NCBI GenBank assembly: GCA_025656675.1 | Contig: JAHXHN010000002.1 | Location: 785,302 to 849,301 of the forward strand | Length of the DNA: 64,000 bases | Direction of reading: 5' to 3' | Source of the DNA: Candidatus Thiodiazotropha sp. (ex Codakia rugifera) | Lineage (GTDB): Bacteria; Pseudomonadota; Gammaproteobacteria; Chromatiales; Chromatiaceae | Shown here: one piece after another, positions 18,735 to 28,751 of the stretch | Position numbering within the stretch: position 1 is the stretch's first letter | Layout: each line of letters opens with the position of its first letter | Notes under the pieces: generated by a model | Told to the model about the DNA's origin: nothing | The model's database searches: none | Seen by the model: the letters and a program-made list of their open reading frames with translations, nothing else | Program-made: the position numbers and the translations under genes

Positions 18735-20399
18735 TCAACTCCTTCCGTGGCAGGGATGGATCGTCACAGGGCTGCCAATACCTGCGGCCATCTCGTCATC
18801 CGAAATCTTGAAGTTCTGCAGTTTGATGCTGTGATACTGCTCGAACCAGTCACCCAGTCGTGTCTCTATGCCAGTGTCGTAATCCGGTCGTACCACCTGG
18901 GTGGTGCCATTGACCGGTCGGGTGATCCGGCCTTCCTCTACGACGACCTCGCCCTGTTTGAATACCAGCATTGGCTGTTGAAACATCTGTTCAGGGTTGT
19001 CATTCTGGTGATAAACGGCAATGTCAGCTATTGCACCGGGAGCCAGGTGTCCCCGGTCCGTTAATCCCAAAATACGTGCAGGTGCCGCCCGGGTCATGAT
19101 GGCAATCTCGTAGAGCGAATAGACTCTGTCAAGCGTGCCTAGGTGACTGCTGGATGCGGCATCGGGGTTGATCTGCGACAGCATATCGTTACGGAAACTG
19201 CGGTCCATCAACAGGCGGATCAGATGGGGGTAGCTGGTAAATGGGGCGCCATTGGGGTGGTCGGTAGTGAGGAATACACGCCAGGGATCGTCAATCATGA
19301 GAAAGAGTTCGAGGCCGATTGCCCACTGCAGGGCATTGACAAAGTTCTTGTCCCGATAGCGAAAGGGGACAACGCCACAGCCCGCATCGCACTCGATGTC
19401 CATGCAGGTCCATTTGTTCGGATGAGCGTGACCGTGGTTGGCGTATTGTCTCATCGTGTCGCCGGAGACGGTAATGGTCTGGCCAAACATAATCTGGCCC
19501 ACATCGATGGAGATATTTGGATGGCGATTGACAGCCTCGGCGATCTCGGCCGCTGAAGAGGAGAATTTTCGGTCTCCTTCCGCCCCATAGCTGTGAAACT
19601 GAACATGTGTCAGGTGAATTGGCAGTCCCTCCACGGCATCCATGGTAGTCAGTGTGGAGTGGAAATTGCCGGGTACACCCAGGTTACTGGCGTGTACATG
19701 CAGTGGATGAGGTACCCCCAGATTGTTCAGGGCCAGGCTCAAGGTTTTTAAGATTTCCCGAGGGCTGATTCGATAGTGGGGGTGGAGATCATCAACATCC
19801 AGTTCTCTGGCGTTGAATTTAAAAGCATTGATGCCACCGGGATTGACTACCTTGATCCCGATACATTGGGTCGCGTGCAGTGTCCAGGCAACATAGTCGT
19901 TGATAGTCTCCTGCTCAGCCCCTTCAGCGATAAGCTGAAGCAGCAGATCGTCGTTACCCAGCATGGCGTAGCCACCGGTATCGATCATGGGTGTATCCGC
20001 CATTTCCATGTGGGCCTGGCGGGCGTTAACCGGCAGGATGGCAGGTTCAAAACAACTGGTATAGCCCATTTCCGCGTAGCGGTATCCAGCAACCAGGGTT
20101 GAGGGTGTGGCGTGGCCGCCACCCGAACGGGTCAAGGTTGTGCGATTCCTTACGTGCGCACGATGGTCTTCCGGGAGCATGGTTCGGGCAATATTGACCT
20201 TGCCGCCGCCGATGTGGGTGTGCAGGTCAATTGCACCCGCCATTACAATCTTTCCATCCAATGCGTAGCTGCGATGTACAGGGTCGCTGGCTGGTGGCGT
20301 AGGGACTATCCGGCCATCACGGATATAGATATCCCTGACTTTGCCCTCAATGGCATTGGCAGGATCATAGAGTGTTCCACCGGTGAGTTTAATCAACAT
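18735..20399 (-). CDS. fhcA: formyltransferase/hydrolase complex subunit A (amidohydrolase subunit)
   Basis: The 554-residue protein is a metal-dependent amidohydrolase of the FwdA/FmdA/FhcA type. It opens LIKLTGGTLYDPANAIEGKV, has the metal-binding HxH in IDLHTHIGGG (about residues 58-67), further histidines in HVHASNLGVPG and LTHVQFHSYG, and a late DHPNGAPFTSYPHLIR block around residue 380. In Fhc this subunit hydrolyses the formyl-furan cofactor to formate. Gap to fhcB is 14 bp and to fhcD is one base. The CDS has the full family length. Confidence 0.95.
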   Translation of the reverse strand: MLIKLTGGTLYDPANAIEGKVRDIYIRDGRIVPTPPASDPVHRSYALDGKIVMAGAIDLHTHIGGGKVNIARTMLPEDHRAHVRNRTTLTRSGGGHATPSTLVAGYRYAEMGYTSCFEPAILPVNARQAHMEMADTPMIDTGGYAMLGNDDLLLQLIAEGAEQETINDYVAWTLHATQCIGIKVVNPGGINAFKFNARELDVDDLHPHYRISPREILKTLSLALNNLGVPHPLHVHASNLGVPGNFHSTLTTMDAVEGLPIHLTHVQFHSYGAEGDRKFSSSAAEIAEAVNRHPNISIDVGQIMFGQTITVSGDTMRQYANHGHAHPNKWTCMDIECDAGCGVVPFRYRDKNFVNALQWAIGLELFLMIDDPWRVFLTTDHPNGAPFTSYPHLIRLLMDRSFRNDMLSQINPDAASSSHLGTLDRVYSLYEIAIMTRAAPARILGLTDRGHLAPGAIADIAVYHQNDNPEQMFQQPMLVFKQGEVVVEEGRITRPVNGTTQVVRPDYDTGIETRLGDWFEQYHSIKLQNFKISDDEMAAGIGSPVTIHPCHGRS

Positions 20400-20413
20400 A
20401 GGGCTGCACGCTC

Positions 20414-21709
20414 TTACTTTCCGATAGTTTGCCGAAGCTTGTTGTTCAACAACATCATGATTTGACTGACTGCCGGCAGACCGGACTCTCTGAGTCGTCC
20501 AAGCGGCATGGGACAGACCGCATCGCTACGGTACCAATGGCCGGGGTGGTCTACCCCAGGAACACCAACAGGGATGTAGACATCGGGAGCGTGCTCAAAA
20601 GTCATTCCAGGGTGACCCAAGACGATAGTCGGGCTATCCGTCGTTGGTGGAAGAACCCGGGGTGAGAGTGAAGAGATCCACATCAGAAGGTCTGTCTCTT
20701 TGCCCTCAATCAGTGTCTGATAGCGGTTGATCAGTGGGTCGTGCTCCGGGTAGCTTCGCTGCAACCGGGTTCGTAATGGATAGCCAAGCTGCCAGGTGCA
20801 GACCTGATTGCTGGTTACATCTGCCAGGGTTCCGGCGAGGGGAAGGGCGGCAGAGCGAGTGGTGATATTGAGATCCTTGATCAGATCTGCCAGACCTTGG
20901 ATGGTCAGTTCCGCATGGGGAAAATCGAGTTCTGTGGCACTCCAGGCGATGACGCTGTATTTTGCTGCCTTCAACTGGGTGGCCAGCTCCACCAATTGAC
21001 CGCCTGTGTTGTCACCGAATGCTTGCATGTTGACAGGCCGGCCGGCTATCAGAGCCCGTAGCAGGCCGGTCGCATCCGACAACTGCTGGTGTGCCACTGG
21101 AATTACCGTGCACGCCATTGTTTCTGTATCGGCTGGCAGAGACCCGCTGTCCCAAGGACCTAGCAGTATCAGTTTGCGCTCACTGGCTGATGAGAAGAGG
21201 CTGTATTCCGGGTTCAGGATACGTTCGATCAGGCGTGGGAAGCGATCAAAACACTGGTTGCCTACCACGATGATCAGATCGGCTCGATTACGTACCTCTG
21301 TAAAGGTTGTTGCAAACCACCCGTTGTCTTGCATCACACGGATATTCCGAAACAGGCCGTCCCCATTGTAATGATCCAGTATGGCACCGCAGCGATTGGC
21401 CACTTTCAGGGCCCCTCGCATGCCATTGACATCCGTTACCAATCCCGCAAACAGAGGGGCATGGGCTTTTCTCAGTAATTCAGCACTCTGCGCAACAGCA
21501 TCATTCAGCGATGCGAGGTTGCCATTGACCATGGGGTCGTGATCGTGCGGGGTCAGGGCGTTATCGAAGAAAGAGCGGGCAAGTGCACATCCGTTTTCCA
21601 ACGACACCAGTTGTCCATCGCTCACCTCCAGCCGTAGATCGTCACAACTCAATCCGCAGCCAGGGCAGGTTACAGCATTTGTACGATTACCGATCTTGTT
21701 GTGCCACAT
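20414..21709 (-). CDS. fhcB: formyltransferase/hydrolase complex subunit B
   Basis: About 431 residues if started at ATG 21709, which places the characteristic NAVTCPGCGLSCDDLRLEV block at residues 11-29, as in subunit B of formylmethanofuran dehydrogenases. A longer in-frame TTG start at 21766 exists but would add a hydrophobic, non-conserved tail of 19 residues. The family is related to molybdopterin oxidoreductases but in bacterial Fhc the subunit is thought to be redox-inactive and structural. Early motif ENGCALARSFFDNAL is consistent. It is the first gene of fhcBADC and is read divergently from mptG across a gap of about 413 bp. Confidence 0.9.
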   Translation of the reverse strand: MWHNKIGNRTNAVTCPGCGLSCDDLRLEVSDGQLVSLENGCALARSFFDNALTPHDHDPMVNGNLASLNDAVAQSAELLRKAHAPLFAGLVTDVNGMRGALKVANRCGAILDHYNGDGLFRNIRVMQDNGWFATTFTEVRNRADLIIVVGNQCFDRFPRLIERILNPEYSLFSSASERKLILLGPWDSGSLPADTETMACTVIPVAHQQLSDATGLLRALIAGRPVNMQAFGDNTGGQLVELATQLKAAKYSVIAWSATELDFPHAELTIQGLADLIKDLNITTRSAALPLAGTLADVTSNQVCTWQLGYPLRTRLQRSYPEHDPLINRYQTLIEGKETDLLMWISSLSPRVLPPTTDSPTIVLGHPGMTFEHAPDVYIPVGVPGVDHPGHWYRSDAVCPMPLGRLRESGLPAVSQIMMLLNNKLRQTIGK

Positions 21710-21774
21710 GACTCCGATAGCTGTCCTGACAATGGGAAAAAGAAATATGTGCTTGAAGTGACTCAATCCCTGAA

Positions 21775-21819
21775 GTTACAGAAGTAACCCTACAGCAGCC
21801 CCAGAAACAGGGGCTGCTG
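21775..21819 (-). promoter_or_regulatory. two tandem hairpins in the fhc operon leader region
   Basis: CAGCAGCCCC (21793-21802) and GGGGCTGCTG (21810-21819) form a perfect 10-bp GC-rich stem with a 7-base loop. Immediately next to it GTTAC-AGAA-GTAAC (21775-21788) forms a 5-bp stem. Both lie 66-110 bases upstream of the fhcB ATG. If transcription starts to their right, they would be in the 5' leader and could attenuate or stabilise the message. No T-run follows, so they do not look like a simple terminator. Confidence 0.45.
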
Positions 21820-22073
21820 AACAGCTACCGTTGATTCACATGTACAAGGCAGAAAACGTGCCAGTTCATATCTATTGGGTCACTTTGCGATGATTTGAGT
21901 GATGAGCATAAACGACTGTGTCCTGCTGGGGCAGTACGAGTGACACTCTGGTTCAGACAAGGGGCATTCATCAGGATTTCATGAAAGTACTGAATTTTAT
22001 GCGGTTAATACGGGTTTATAGCGGTCAACCGAGGTTTCTGGGATTAATCGAAGGGTGGTTGGTATAGGGCATG

Positions 22074-22099
22074 CTAATTGCATCAGCTAAGGCAATTAG
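22074..22099. promoter_or_regulatory. 8-bp inverted repeat before mptG
   Basis: CTAATTGC and GCAATTAG are perfect inverted repeats with a 10-base spacer, centred about 37 bp before the mptG ATG, near the expected position of an operator or promoter. The fuller gap (21710-22122) has no gene. A TAAAGG ribosome site lies before the mptG ATG. Confidence 0.4.
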
Positions 22100-22122
22100 A
22101 ATAACACCTTAAAGGCATCCTT

Positions 22123-23142
22123 ATGATCTATAGGAGAGAGGTGGAAGATCCAGGGCTATGCATCGATGTTGAGGCACCTGCTCGTCTGCATTTGGGTTTT
22201 CTGGACCTGCATGGTGGGTTGGGGAGACGCTTTGGCAGCATCGGATTGACCATCGACACGCTGACAACCCGATTACGCGCTGAGAAAGCTGCAACGATTA
22301 CTGCACATGGTCCAGGGGCAGACAGGGCACTCAAATATGCCCATTCATTCATCAAGGCGAGAGGCATTGAAGGTGGTGTCCATCTCAACATGGAACAGAT
22401 CATACCGGACCATGTGGGCCTTGGTTCCGGAACCCAGATGGCACTGGCAGTAGGGACTGCGATAGCGCAGTTATATGGGGGAGACAGTGGATCCACATCC
22501 ATTGCCAGAACACTGCAGCGGGGCACAAGATCCGGCATTGGCATTGGTGCCTTTGAACAGGGCGGATTCATACTCGATTGTGGCCGTGGTGAGGTCGAAG
22601 GCGTGCCGCCGGTTGCCGTCAGGCTACCCTTTCCAACAAAGTGGCGGGCGTTGCTGTTATTCGATACCCGGGGACAGGGTCTACATGGGGCAAATGAGGT
22701 GGCGGCATTCTCCAGTCTGCAGGCGTTTCCCGAACAGGCAGCCGGTCATCTCTGTCGTCTGGTGATGATGCAGGTATTGCCGGGTGTGCTGGAAGAGCGC
22801 TTGCAACCGGTTGTGGATGCGATCGGTGAGATTCAACGGATTGTGGGGGACCATTTTTCCCCTGCCCAAGGGGGTCGATTTGCCAGCCCGGTGATATCGG
22901 CTGCATTGGGCTGGATACAGAATCAGGGATTTGCCGGTGTTGGCCAAAGCTCCTGGGGTCCAACCGGATTTGTATTGGTTGAGGATAGTGCCCAGGCGCA
23001 ATGGCTGGAGTACGGGCTCAAACAACATTTCGGGGAATTGTCATCGTTTCGGTGCCAGCAGGTGTCGGCCAATAACCATGGCGCTCATGTGAACCGGTTG
23101 CAAACCCCCATTCGATTGAGACAGGAAAAGCGAGCCCAATGA
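22123..23142 (+). CDS. mptG: beta-ribofuranosylaminobenzene 5'-phosphate synthase
   Basis: The 339-residue protein has the GHMP-kinase-like fold of beta-RFAP synthases: DVEAPARLHLGFLDLHGGLGRRFG at residues 10-33, and DHVGLGSGTQMALAVGTAIAQL near residues 90-111. In archaea and methylotrophs this enzyme condenses p-aminobenzoate with phosphoribosyl pyrophosphate, the first dedicated step of the H4MPT arm. Its ATG is followed four bases from the end by mtdB (overlap), starting a long coupled operon. A pABA-forming enzyme gene (pabB) lies further down the same cluster, which supports the assignment. Confidence 0.93.
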   Translation: MIYRREVEDPGLCIDVEAPARLHLGFLDLHGGLGRRFGSIGLTIDTLTTRLRAEKAATITAHGPGADRALKYAHSFIKARGIEGGVHLNMEQIIPDHVGLGSGTQMALAVGTAIAQLYGGDSGSTSIARTLQRGTRSGIGIGAFEQGGFILDCGRGEVEGVPPVAVRLPFPTKWRALLLFDTRGQGLHGANEVAAFSSLQAFPEQAAGHLCRLVMMQVLPGVLEERLQPVVDAIGEIQRIVGDHFSPAQGGRFASPVISAALGWIQNQGFAGVGQSSWGPTGFVLVEDSAQAQWLEYGLKQHFGELSSFRCQQVSANNHGAHVNRLQTPIRLRQEKRAQ

Positions 23143-24044
23143 TAGAGAAACCCTATCTGTTGCACATGCTGACTGCGGTTAAAAATCTTAGCCCCTTTGA
23201 TGTCAACATGGCCTATGACGCAGGCTGGACAGCCTGCACACCCTATATCGATGTGGAGCTGGAAGAGGTTCGTGATCTGGTTCAGGACGCCATATTCTCC
23301 CGGGGTCCGAAGGGGGTCAAACGAACAGGTGTATTTATCGGTGGACGTGATGCCCACTTGGCTATGGAGATGATGCAGGCGGCAAAGAAGGCCATGGTGC
23401 CGCCGTTCGAGGTCTCACTGTTTGCCGATCCCAGCGGTGCCTTCACAACTGCAGCTGGAATGGTTGCCTGCGTGGAGCAACAACTGAAGCAACGCGGTGA
23501 AAACGGACTCGAAGGCCAGCGAGTATTGGTATTCGGCGGTACCGGCCCGGTCGGTTCTGTCGGAGCAACACTGGTTTCTCTGGCAGGGGCTGAAACCGTC
23601 ATCGTCAGTCATGGCAGTCAGACGAAAGCGGACCAGATTGCAGCGCTCTGCAACCAACGATACGGGTCGACGATTACCGGTGCGGATGGCAGCAATGATT
23701 CACTGATCGCCCAGCTGTTGACTCGGGCTGATGTGGTGTTTAACACAGCCAAGGCCGGGATTCAGGTGTTGAGTGCGGCCCACCTGCAGTCAGCACATCG
23801 GCTTAAAGTGGCATGTGATGTCAATGCTGTACCGCCTGAAGGCATAGAGGGTGTCGGAGTGATGGATGATGCCGTTCCGATTGCAGGTTCGTCCAGTGGA
23901 GCAGTCGGCATTGGTGCGCTCACGGTCGGTAACGTCAAATACCAGACCCAGCACTTGCTGCTGAAACAGATGTATGAGTCAGGTACCCGCGAGTATCTTG
24001 ATTTCAACATGGCCTTCAAGGTGGCGCGCAGCTATGTCACATGA
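23139..24044 (+). CDS. mtdB: NAD(P)-dependent methylene-H4MPT dehydrogenase
   Basis: The 301-residue protein matches MtdB: an N-terminal KPYLLHMLTAVKNLSPFDVNMAYDAGWT-type domain (read in two pieces here), then a Rossmann motif VLVFGGTGPVGSVGATLVSLAG at about residues 128-149. The C-terminal SSGAVGIGALTVGNVKYQTQH block is also family-like. It oxidises methylene-H4MPT to methenyl-H4MPT in the cytoplasm and reduces NAD+ or NADP+. It overlaps mptG by four bases and the next gene by 11 bases. MtdA and MtdB differ in cofactor choice; the family call here is MtdB by context and overall pattern. Confidence 0.92.
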   Translation: MIEKPYLLHMLTAVKNLSPFDVNMAYDAGWTACTPYIDVELEEVRDLVQDAIFSRGPKGVKRTGVFIGGRDAHLAMEMMQAAKKAMVPPFEVSLFADPSGAFTTAAGMVACVEQQLKQRGENGLEGQRVLVFGGTGPVGSVGATLVSLAGAETVIVSHGSQTKADQIAALCNQRYGSTITGADGSNDSLIAQLLTRADVVFNTAKAGIQVLSAAHLQSAHRLKVACDVNAVPPEGIEGVGVMDDAVPIAGSSSGAVGIGALTVGNVKYQTQHLLLKQMYESGTREYLDFNMAFKVARSYVT

Positions 24045-25197
24045 GCTGTCATCTCTTTTGATCCTTGCCACCAGCGGCCGTTCGATGGCGGAATCTGCGC
24101 GACGTGGCGGGTATTCGGTTACTGTGTTCGATACCTTCTGTGATCAGGATACCCAGGTCGCGGCAGCGTGTTATCAAATCAGCTTCAGCGTTGATGACCT
24201 GGATCCTAGTGCGTTGCTGTCAACGTTGGAGTCACCACTTCCCGGGTGCCCTGACGGGTTGGTTTACGGGGCTGGACTTGAAGGGGCGTCATCGTTTTTG
24301 AGCCGCCTTGCCGAACATTACACCCTGCTTGGCAATGACCCTGCGGTTGTCCGGATCCTGGCAGAAACGACAAGCTTTTTCGAATTACTGGATAGGCATC
24401 AGATCCCCCATCCTGAAGTACGTTTCGATTTACCTAAGTCCGGTACTGCAAAAGAGTGGCTGGTAAAACGAGCCGGCAGTTGCGGTGGTATGGGGGTGAC
24501 GTTTTTCAACCCGATGCAATCGGTGAAGGGAAGTGACTATTACTTTCAGCGTTATCTGCATGGATCAGTGATGTCCGCCCTTTTTATTGCTGATGGCACG
24601 CGCCATCACACGATTGGGTACAACGATCTCAAGATGACCGCCATCGAGGAATTGGGTCCACTCCTCTATGGTGGCGCCATCGGCCAGGCATCACTGGAAC
24701 ATACACTGCGTCGTCGTGTGGAAGACTGTATTGAGAAGCTGGTTGTCAACCTGGGATTACGTGGGGTGAACAGCCTGGATTTTATCCTGAGTGATGGTGA
24801 GTTGTTCGTGATTGATCTCAACATCAGGCCCACAGCCACCCTGGAACTCTACGAACATCAATTGACCGACGGCTGGATGAAACGCCACGTAGAGGCCTGC
24901 CTCGGTTCACTGCCGGAGGTGTTGCCGATTATAAAGTCTGCTCGTGTGTATGGACATCAGATCGTCTACGCACCCTCAGCCCTTGTCATACCTGCAAATA
25001 TCACATGGCCGGAGTGGGTCAGTGACAGGCCAGTAACCGATACCAGGATTGCCCGAGGAGAACCGGTATGCAGCCTGCTTACTCAGGATAAAAGCACTGA
25101 TGCTGTAGAGCGCAGGTTACAGCGGTACCAAAACGAGATTCTCTCAATGATCTCATCATCTTCCCGACGATTGTTACAAGAGAAGAACATAGCGTGA
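24034..25197 (+). CDS. ATP-grasp protein of the H4MPT cluster (carboxylate-amine ligase-like)
   Basis: The 387-residue protein starts at ATG 24034, 11 bases before mtdB ends. It has an N-terminal Rossmann-like segment ([19 protein letters not shown]) and an ATP-grasp core: [14 protein letters not shown] near residue 145 (nucleotide lysine and glycine loop) and the metal-binding [19 protein letters not shown] near residue 255. It resembles the COG2232-type ATP-grasp proteins linked to C1 pathways in methylotrophs (called orfY there, from memory). Its reaction is not established; a ligase step in cofactor biosynthesis is plausible. It overlaps mch by four bases. Confidence 0.8.
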   Translation: MSHELSSLLILATSGRSMAESARRGGYSVTVFDTFCDQDTQVAAACYQISFSVDDLDPSALLSTLESPLPGCPDGLVYGAGLEGASSFLSRLAEHYTLLGNDPAVVRILAETTSFFELLDRHQIPHPEVRFDLPKSGTAKEWLVKRAGSCGGMGVTFFNPMQSVKGSDYYFQRYLHGSVMSALFIADGTRHHTIGYNDLKMTAIEELGPLLYGGAIGQASLEHTLRRRVEDCIEKLVVNLGLRGVNSLDFILSDGELFVIDLNIRPTATLELYEHQLTDGWMKRHVEACLGSLPEVLPIIKSARVYGHQIVYAPSALVIPANITWPEWVSDRPVTDTRIARGEPVCSLLTQDKSTDAVERRLQRYQNEILSMISSSSRRLLQEKNIA

Positions 25198-26165
25198 ACA
25201 GGCCAAGCGTCAATGCGCTGACTGATTCGCTGGTTCAATCGCTGGTCGCGGATGCGGACAATCTGCGTCTCGGGATCGAGCGCCTGAAGAATGGATGCCT
25301 GGTGGTGGATGCGGGGATAAACATGGATGGCGGCCTGGAGGCAGGTCGGCGTATTGCTGAGATCTGTCTTGGTGGGTTAGGCCGTGTCAGCCTGAGTGGT
25401 AGTGGGCCGGTCGATACCTGGCCGGTTTCAGTCCATGTGTATACCGCCGATCCGGTCCTCGCCTGCCTGGGCAGTCAATATGCAGGCTGGAGTCTGTCAC
25501 ATAAAGAGGATGGGAAATCATTTCATGCGCTTGGTTCGGGGCCAGGACGTGCGCTTGCCCTCAAGGAGCCCTTACTCAGGGAGCTGGGCTATAAGGATCA
25601 TGCTGACCGGACCTGCCTGGTTATGGAGGTTGATAAGGTACCCCCGTTACCGTTGACGGAGAAGATAGCCCGGGAGTGTGGCGTCGATTGCGCGGCACTG
25701 ACCCTGATCCTGACACCGACCAGCAGTCTTGCCGGGACAGTGCAGATCGTTGCCCGGGTGCTGGAGGTTGCCATGCATAAATCCCATGAACTGGGCTTTG
25801 ATCTCCACGCCATTCGCGATGGTTTGGGTAGTGCCCCTCTGCCACCGCCGGCACCGGATTTCCTGACGGCTATGGGCCGTACCAATGACGCCATTCTTTT
25901 CGCCGGTCAGGTACAACTCTATGTGAGCTGCGAAGATGAGGCGGCACAGCAGCTCTGCCATGCGCTTCCAAGCAGCGCATCTCGGGATTACGGTCGCCCG
26001 TTCGGTGAGATATTCAAGGCCTACGAGTACGATTTCTTTAAGATCGATCCCCTGCTTTTCAGTCCGGCACAGGTGAAGGTCAGTGTGTTGGACAGTGGCA
26101 AAAGCTTCAGTGCAGGCAACCTGGATATTGGCATGCTTGAAGCCTCATTCGGTGCAGAATCTTGA
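25194..26165 (+). CDS. mch: methenyl-H4MPT cyclohydrolase
   Basis: The 323-residue product starts at GTG inside the stop of the upstream gene. It matches Mch: [27 protein letters not shown] near residue 41, SPVH-like [21 protein letters not shown] near residue 80, and the [12 protein letters not shown]-like [12 protein letters not shown] at about residue 109. A conserved [27 protein letters not shown] block lies near residue 215. Mch hydrolyses methenyl-H4MPT+ to N5-formyl-H4MPT in the cytoplasm, the step between MtdB and Fhc. It overlaps the RimK-like gene by four bases. Confidence 0.95.
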   Translation: MNRPSVNALTDSLVQSLVADADNLRLGIERLKNGCLVVDAGINMDGGLEAGRRIAEICLGGLGRVSLSGSGPVDTWPVSVHVYTADPVLACLGSQYAGWSLSHKEDGKSFHALGSGPGRALALKEPLLRELGYKDHADRTCLVMEVDKVPPLPLTEKIARECGVDCAALTLILTPTSSLAGTVQIVARVLEVAMHKSHELGFDLHAIRDGLGSAPLPPPAPDFLTAMGRTNDAILFAGQVQLYVSCEDEAAQQLCHALPSSASRDYGRPFGEIFKAYEYDFFKIDPLLFSPAQVKVSVLDSGKSFSAGNLDIGMLEASFGAES

Positions 26166-27070
26166 ACAGACGTATTGCCATTGTCACAGACGATCCCGGT
26201 TGGCACGGTACTCGACTGCGGGAGGCGTTTGGTCAGCAGGGGTGCGACACTCAATTTGTCTCACTGCAAGCGTGTGGATTCGATCTTTCCGGTGATGGGC
26301 ATGGTTTGGTGATACCAGGGTTTGATGTACTGCCTGACGGGGTGTTCGTACGCGGCGTTCCAGGTGGCACCTTGGAACAGGTTGTGTTCTATCTGGATGT
26401 GCTGCATGCACTCAAACAACTTGGCGTCTGTGTCTATAACGATGGCCGCGCCATAGAGCGAAGTGTGGATAAAGGCATGACCAGTTTTCTGTTGCATTCT
26501 GCGGCTATTCCAACACCGCCAACCTGGGTGCTGTCAGAAGGACAGGGTCTGTCAAAGAGCCTGAGGCATGAGTTTAAGGTGGGTAACGAATTGGTACTCA
26601 AACCCCTGTTCGGTTCTCAGGGTGAGGGACTGGTCCGTATCCGTGATGGCAAGGATCTGCCCGATCAACTTGTCTGTAACGGCATCTACTACCTGCAACG
26701 TTTCATCCCCACCGATGGCGAAGATGCCCATGATTGGCGGGTCTTTGTGATCAACGGTAAAGCGGTTGCTGCGATGTTGCGCTGTGGACAAGGCTGGATC
26801 AGCAACGTGGCTCAGGGTGCAAATTGTCATCCGGCGGTAGTGGATGGCCAACTGAGGGAACTGGCCGAAGCGGCGGCGGGTGCTTTGGACATGCATTATG
26901 CAGGGGTCGATATCCTGCGCGACAGGCAGGGCAACCCGTATGTCATCGAGGTCAACAGCATACCGGCCTGGAAGGGGTTGCAGCAGGTCTGCTCGGTCGA
27001 TGTGGCTAAGTTGCTGGTAGGTGACTTTTTAGGTTGCTGTCGCGGTGACCGCCTGACGGAGGTGGTCTGA
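26162..27070 (+). CDS. RimK-like ATP-grasp glutamate ligase of the H4MPT cluster (orf5 type)
   Basis: The 302-residue protein starts at TTG overlapping the mch stop. It is an ATP-grasp enzyme of the RimK/MptN superfamily: [20 protein letters not shown] near residues 142-161, [17 protein letters not shown] near 192 and the metal-site [16 protein letters not shown] near 260. In archaea the related MptN and CofF proteins add glutamate to H4MPT or F420. Here it most likely adds a carboxylate or glutamate to the pterin or furan cofactor, which is inference. In methylotrophs the same gene sits after mch and is called orf5. Confidence 0.85.
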   Translation: MNRRIAIVTDDPGWHGTRLREAFGQQGCDTQFVSLQACGFDLSGDGHGLVIPGFDVLPDGVFVRGVPGGTLEQVVFYLDVLHALKQLGVCVYNDGRAIERSVDKGMTSFLLHSAAIPTPPTWVLSEGQGLSKSLRHEFKVGNELVLKPLFGSQGEGLVRIRDGKDLPDQLVCNGIYYLQRFIPTDGEDAHDWRVFVINGKAVAAMLRCGQGWISNVAQGANCHPAVVDGQLRELAEAAAGALDMHYAGVDILRDRQGNPYVIEVNSIPAWKGLQQVCSVDVAKLLVGDFLGCCRGDRLTEVV

Positions 27071-28014
27071 TGAGATCGACGGATCGACTGGAAATTGGTC
27101 TGAATCAGCAGATAGCAACGGCCTATCGTGAGGCCTGCCGTACTGAATTGGAGGCATTGAAACCCGGTAACGTACATCGTTTCGCCGATGGTCACGATAT
27201 GACCCTGGATGCGTTCATCGTCAGTGCCGAAGTCTCGGCCATCCCGCTGACCGACCCATCGCTCAGTTTGGGAGAGAGGATTTATCAGGCTGTTGCCGCA
27301 ACCCGTGAGGTGGTGGGCTGTAATACCAATCTGGGTATTTTGATGCTGTGTGCGCCACTGATTCAGGCACTGCTCGATGAGCGCACAGGAAGTGGTCCAT
27401 TGCGTGAGAGACTGCAGCAGGTCTTGTTGCATGCCAGTGTTGAGGATACCGGTTGGTTGTTTCGCGCCATCCAGTTGGCAGCACCCGGAGGACTTGGCAA
27501 AGCCAGTCAGCATGATGTCTCGCAAAAGGCTACAGCGCCTGTGAAAGAGGTGATGGTGCATGCGGCGGAACATGATCTCATCGCCCGCCAGTATATAACC
27601 GGTTATGCCGATCTGTTCGACTTTGCACTGCCTCGGCTGGAGCTGTATGAGAGACGCTGGAACAGTCATGAGTGGGCCGCAACGGGACTTTTTCTCAGTC
27701 TGCTTGCACATTTTCCCGATTCGCACATTCAGCGTAAATATGGACTGGACACAGCCCTGGAGATCTCCCGTCGCGCTACCCTCCTGTCAGTTGGGTTATG
27801 CCGGGCAAGTCAGGCTGATAAATACCATCAACATCTGCTTCAAGCGGATACCGAATTCAAGCGTGAAGGCATCAACCCAGGCACATCTGCGGATCTTACC
27901 GTTGCCACTCTGTTTATTTCCAATCTGAAGCCAATTGTTTCCGTGCTTGAGCAAACGACGGGATGTTCCCGTGTACGTGATTCCCACCCCAGTGGGGTGA
28001 GGGTTCGAATCTAA
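27070..28014 (+). CDS. CitG-like triphosphoribosyl-dephospho-CoA synthase homologue of the H4MPT cluster (orf7 type)
   Basis: The 314-residue all-helical product has the CitG/MdcB signature: [19 protein letters not shown] at residues about 22-40, [14 protein letters not shown] near 90, and [14 protein letters not shown] near 136. In citrate lyase systems this family makes the prosthetic group precursor from dephospho-CoA and ATP. In C1 clusters it is expected to perform a related phosphoribosyl or triphosphate transfer in cofactor biosynthesis; the reaction is not established. ATG shares one base with the upstream stop (TGATG). It ends 28 bp before fae. Confidence 0.85.
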   Translation: MRSTDRLEIGLNQQIATAYREACRTELEALKPGNVHRFADGHDMTLDAFIVSAEVSAIPLTDPSLSLGERIYQAVAATREVVGCNTNLGILMLCAPLIQALLDERTGSGPLRERLQQVLLHASVEDTGWLFRAIQLAAPGGLGKASQHDVSQKATAPVKEVMVHAAEHDLIARQYITGYADLFDFALPRLELYERRWNSHEWAATGLFLSLLAHFPDSHIQRKYGLDTALEISRRATLLSVGLCRASQADKYHQHLLQADTEFKREGINPGTSADLTVATLFISNLKPIVSVLEQTTGCSRVRDSHPSGVRVRI

Positions 28015-28042
28015 CGATGAAATAAAAGTAAGGAGAAAGCTT

Positions 28043-28555
28043 ATGCCAGTTATTAACAGAACGATGGTTGGTGAATCCCTGGTTGGTGATGGTAATGAGG
28101 TTGCGCACATCGACCTGCTGATCGGTCCTCGTGGGTCTGCTGTAGAGACTGCATTCTGCAACGGTCTGGTAAATAACAAAGATGGTTTTACCTCATTGCT
28201 GGCCGTTGTTGCGCCGAATCTGGCCTGTAAACCCAATACCATGATGTTTAACAAGGTAACGATCAAAGGTGCAAAGCAGGCGGTACAGATGTTCGGTCCT
28301 GCCCAGCGCGGTGTCGCCATGGCAGTTGCCGACTGTGTTGAAGATGGCACCATCCCGGCCGGCGAGGCTGACGACCTGTTCATCTGTGTGGGTGTCTTCA
28401 TCCATTGGGAGGCTGAGGACGATACCAAGATTCAGGATTACAACTATCAGGCAACCAAAGAGTCAATCAAGCGGGCAATCGCAGGTGAACCGAAGGCACA
28501 GAATGTGGTGGCTCAGAAGGGTTCTGCCTCGCATCCGTTTGCTGCTCATGATTAA
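28043..28555 (+). CDS. fae: formaldehyde-activating enzyme
   Basis: The 170-residue protein matches Fae end to end. The catalytic histidine is H22 in [11 protein letters not shown], and [20 protein letters not shown] and [23 protein letters not shown] follow. Fae condenses formaldehyde with H4MPT to methylene-H4MPT in the cytoplasm, the entry point of the pathway encoded here. A strong AAGGAG site precedes the ATG. Fae is usually abundant, and the good ribosome site fits that. A near-palindrome lies 43 bp after the stop, possibly marking partial transcript termination inside the cluster. Confidence 0.97.
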   Translation: MPVINRTMVGESLVGDGNEVAHIDLLIGPRGSAVETAFCNGLVNNKDGFTSLLAVVAPNLACKPNTMMFNKVTIKGAKQAVQMFGPAQRGVAMAVADCVEDGTIPAGEADDLFICVGVFIHWEAEDDTKIQDYNYQATKESIKRAIAGEPKAQNVVAQKGSASHPFAAHD

Positions 28556-28597
28556 ACAGACTGTGGCAAGGCCGTTACAGTGATGTGTTGACGGTGT

Positions 28598-28618
28598 GTC
28601 CGGAAACTGTTTCCGGGC
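28598..28618. terminator. stem-loop after fae
   Basis: CCGGAAA and TTTCCGG pair around a 3-base loop with flanking GC closure. There is no T-run, so intrinsic termination would be weak. It could separate highly expressed fae from the downstream genes or stabilise its 3' end. The rest of 28556-28751 shows nothing else. Confidence 0.4.
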
Positions 28619-28751
28619 ACGTGCCTGCGGAATCGATGATATAGAAGCAGTGCCTATGGTCAGTGGTTAACTGGCAGATGTTGTTTTCTGCGAGTGCCAT
28701 TGACTCCGGTCTGCTTTGTAAACGACATCCGGGCAACAACGGAGGTGACAC

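Noticed and set aside
21710-21766. Extension of fhcB to an in-frame TTG start
   Set aside because: It adds a short hydrophobic, non-family-like tail. The conserved cysteine motif fits the ATG at 21709 better.
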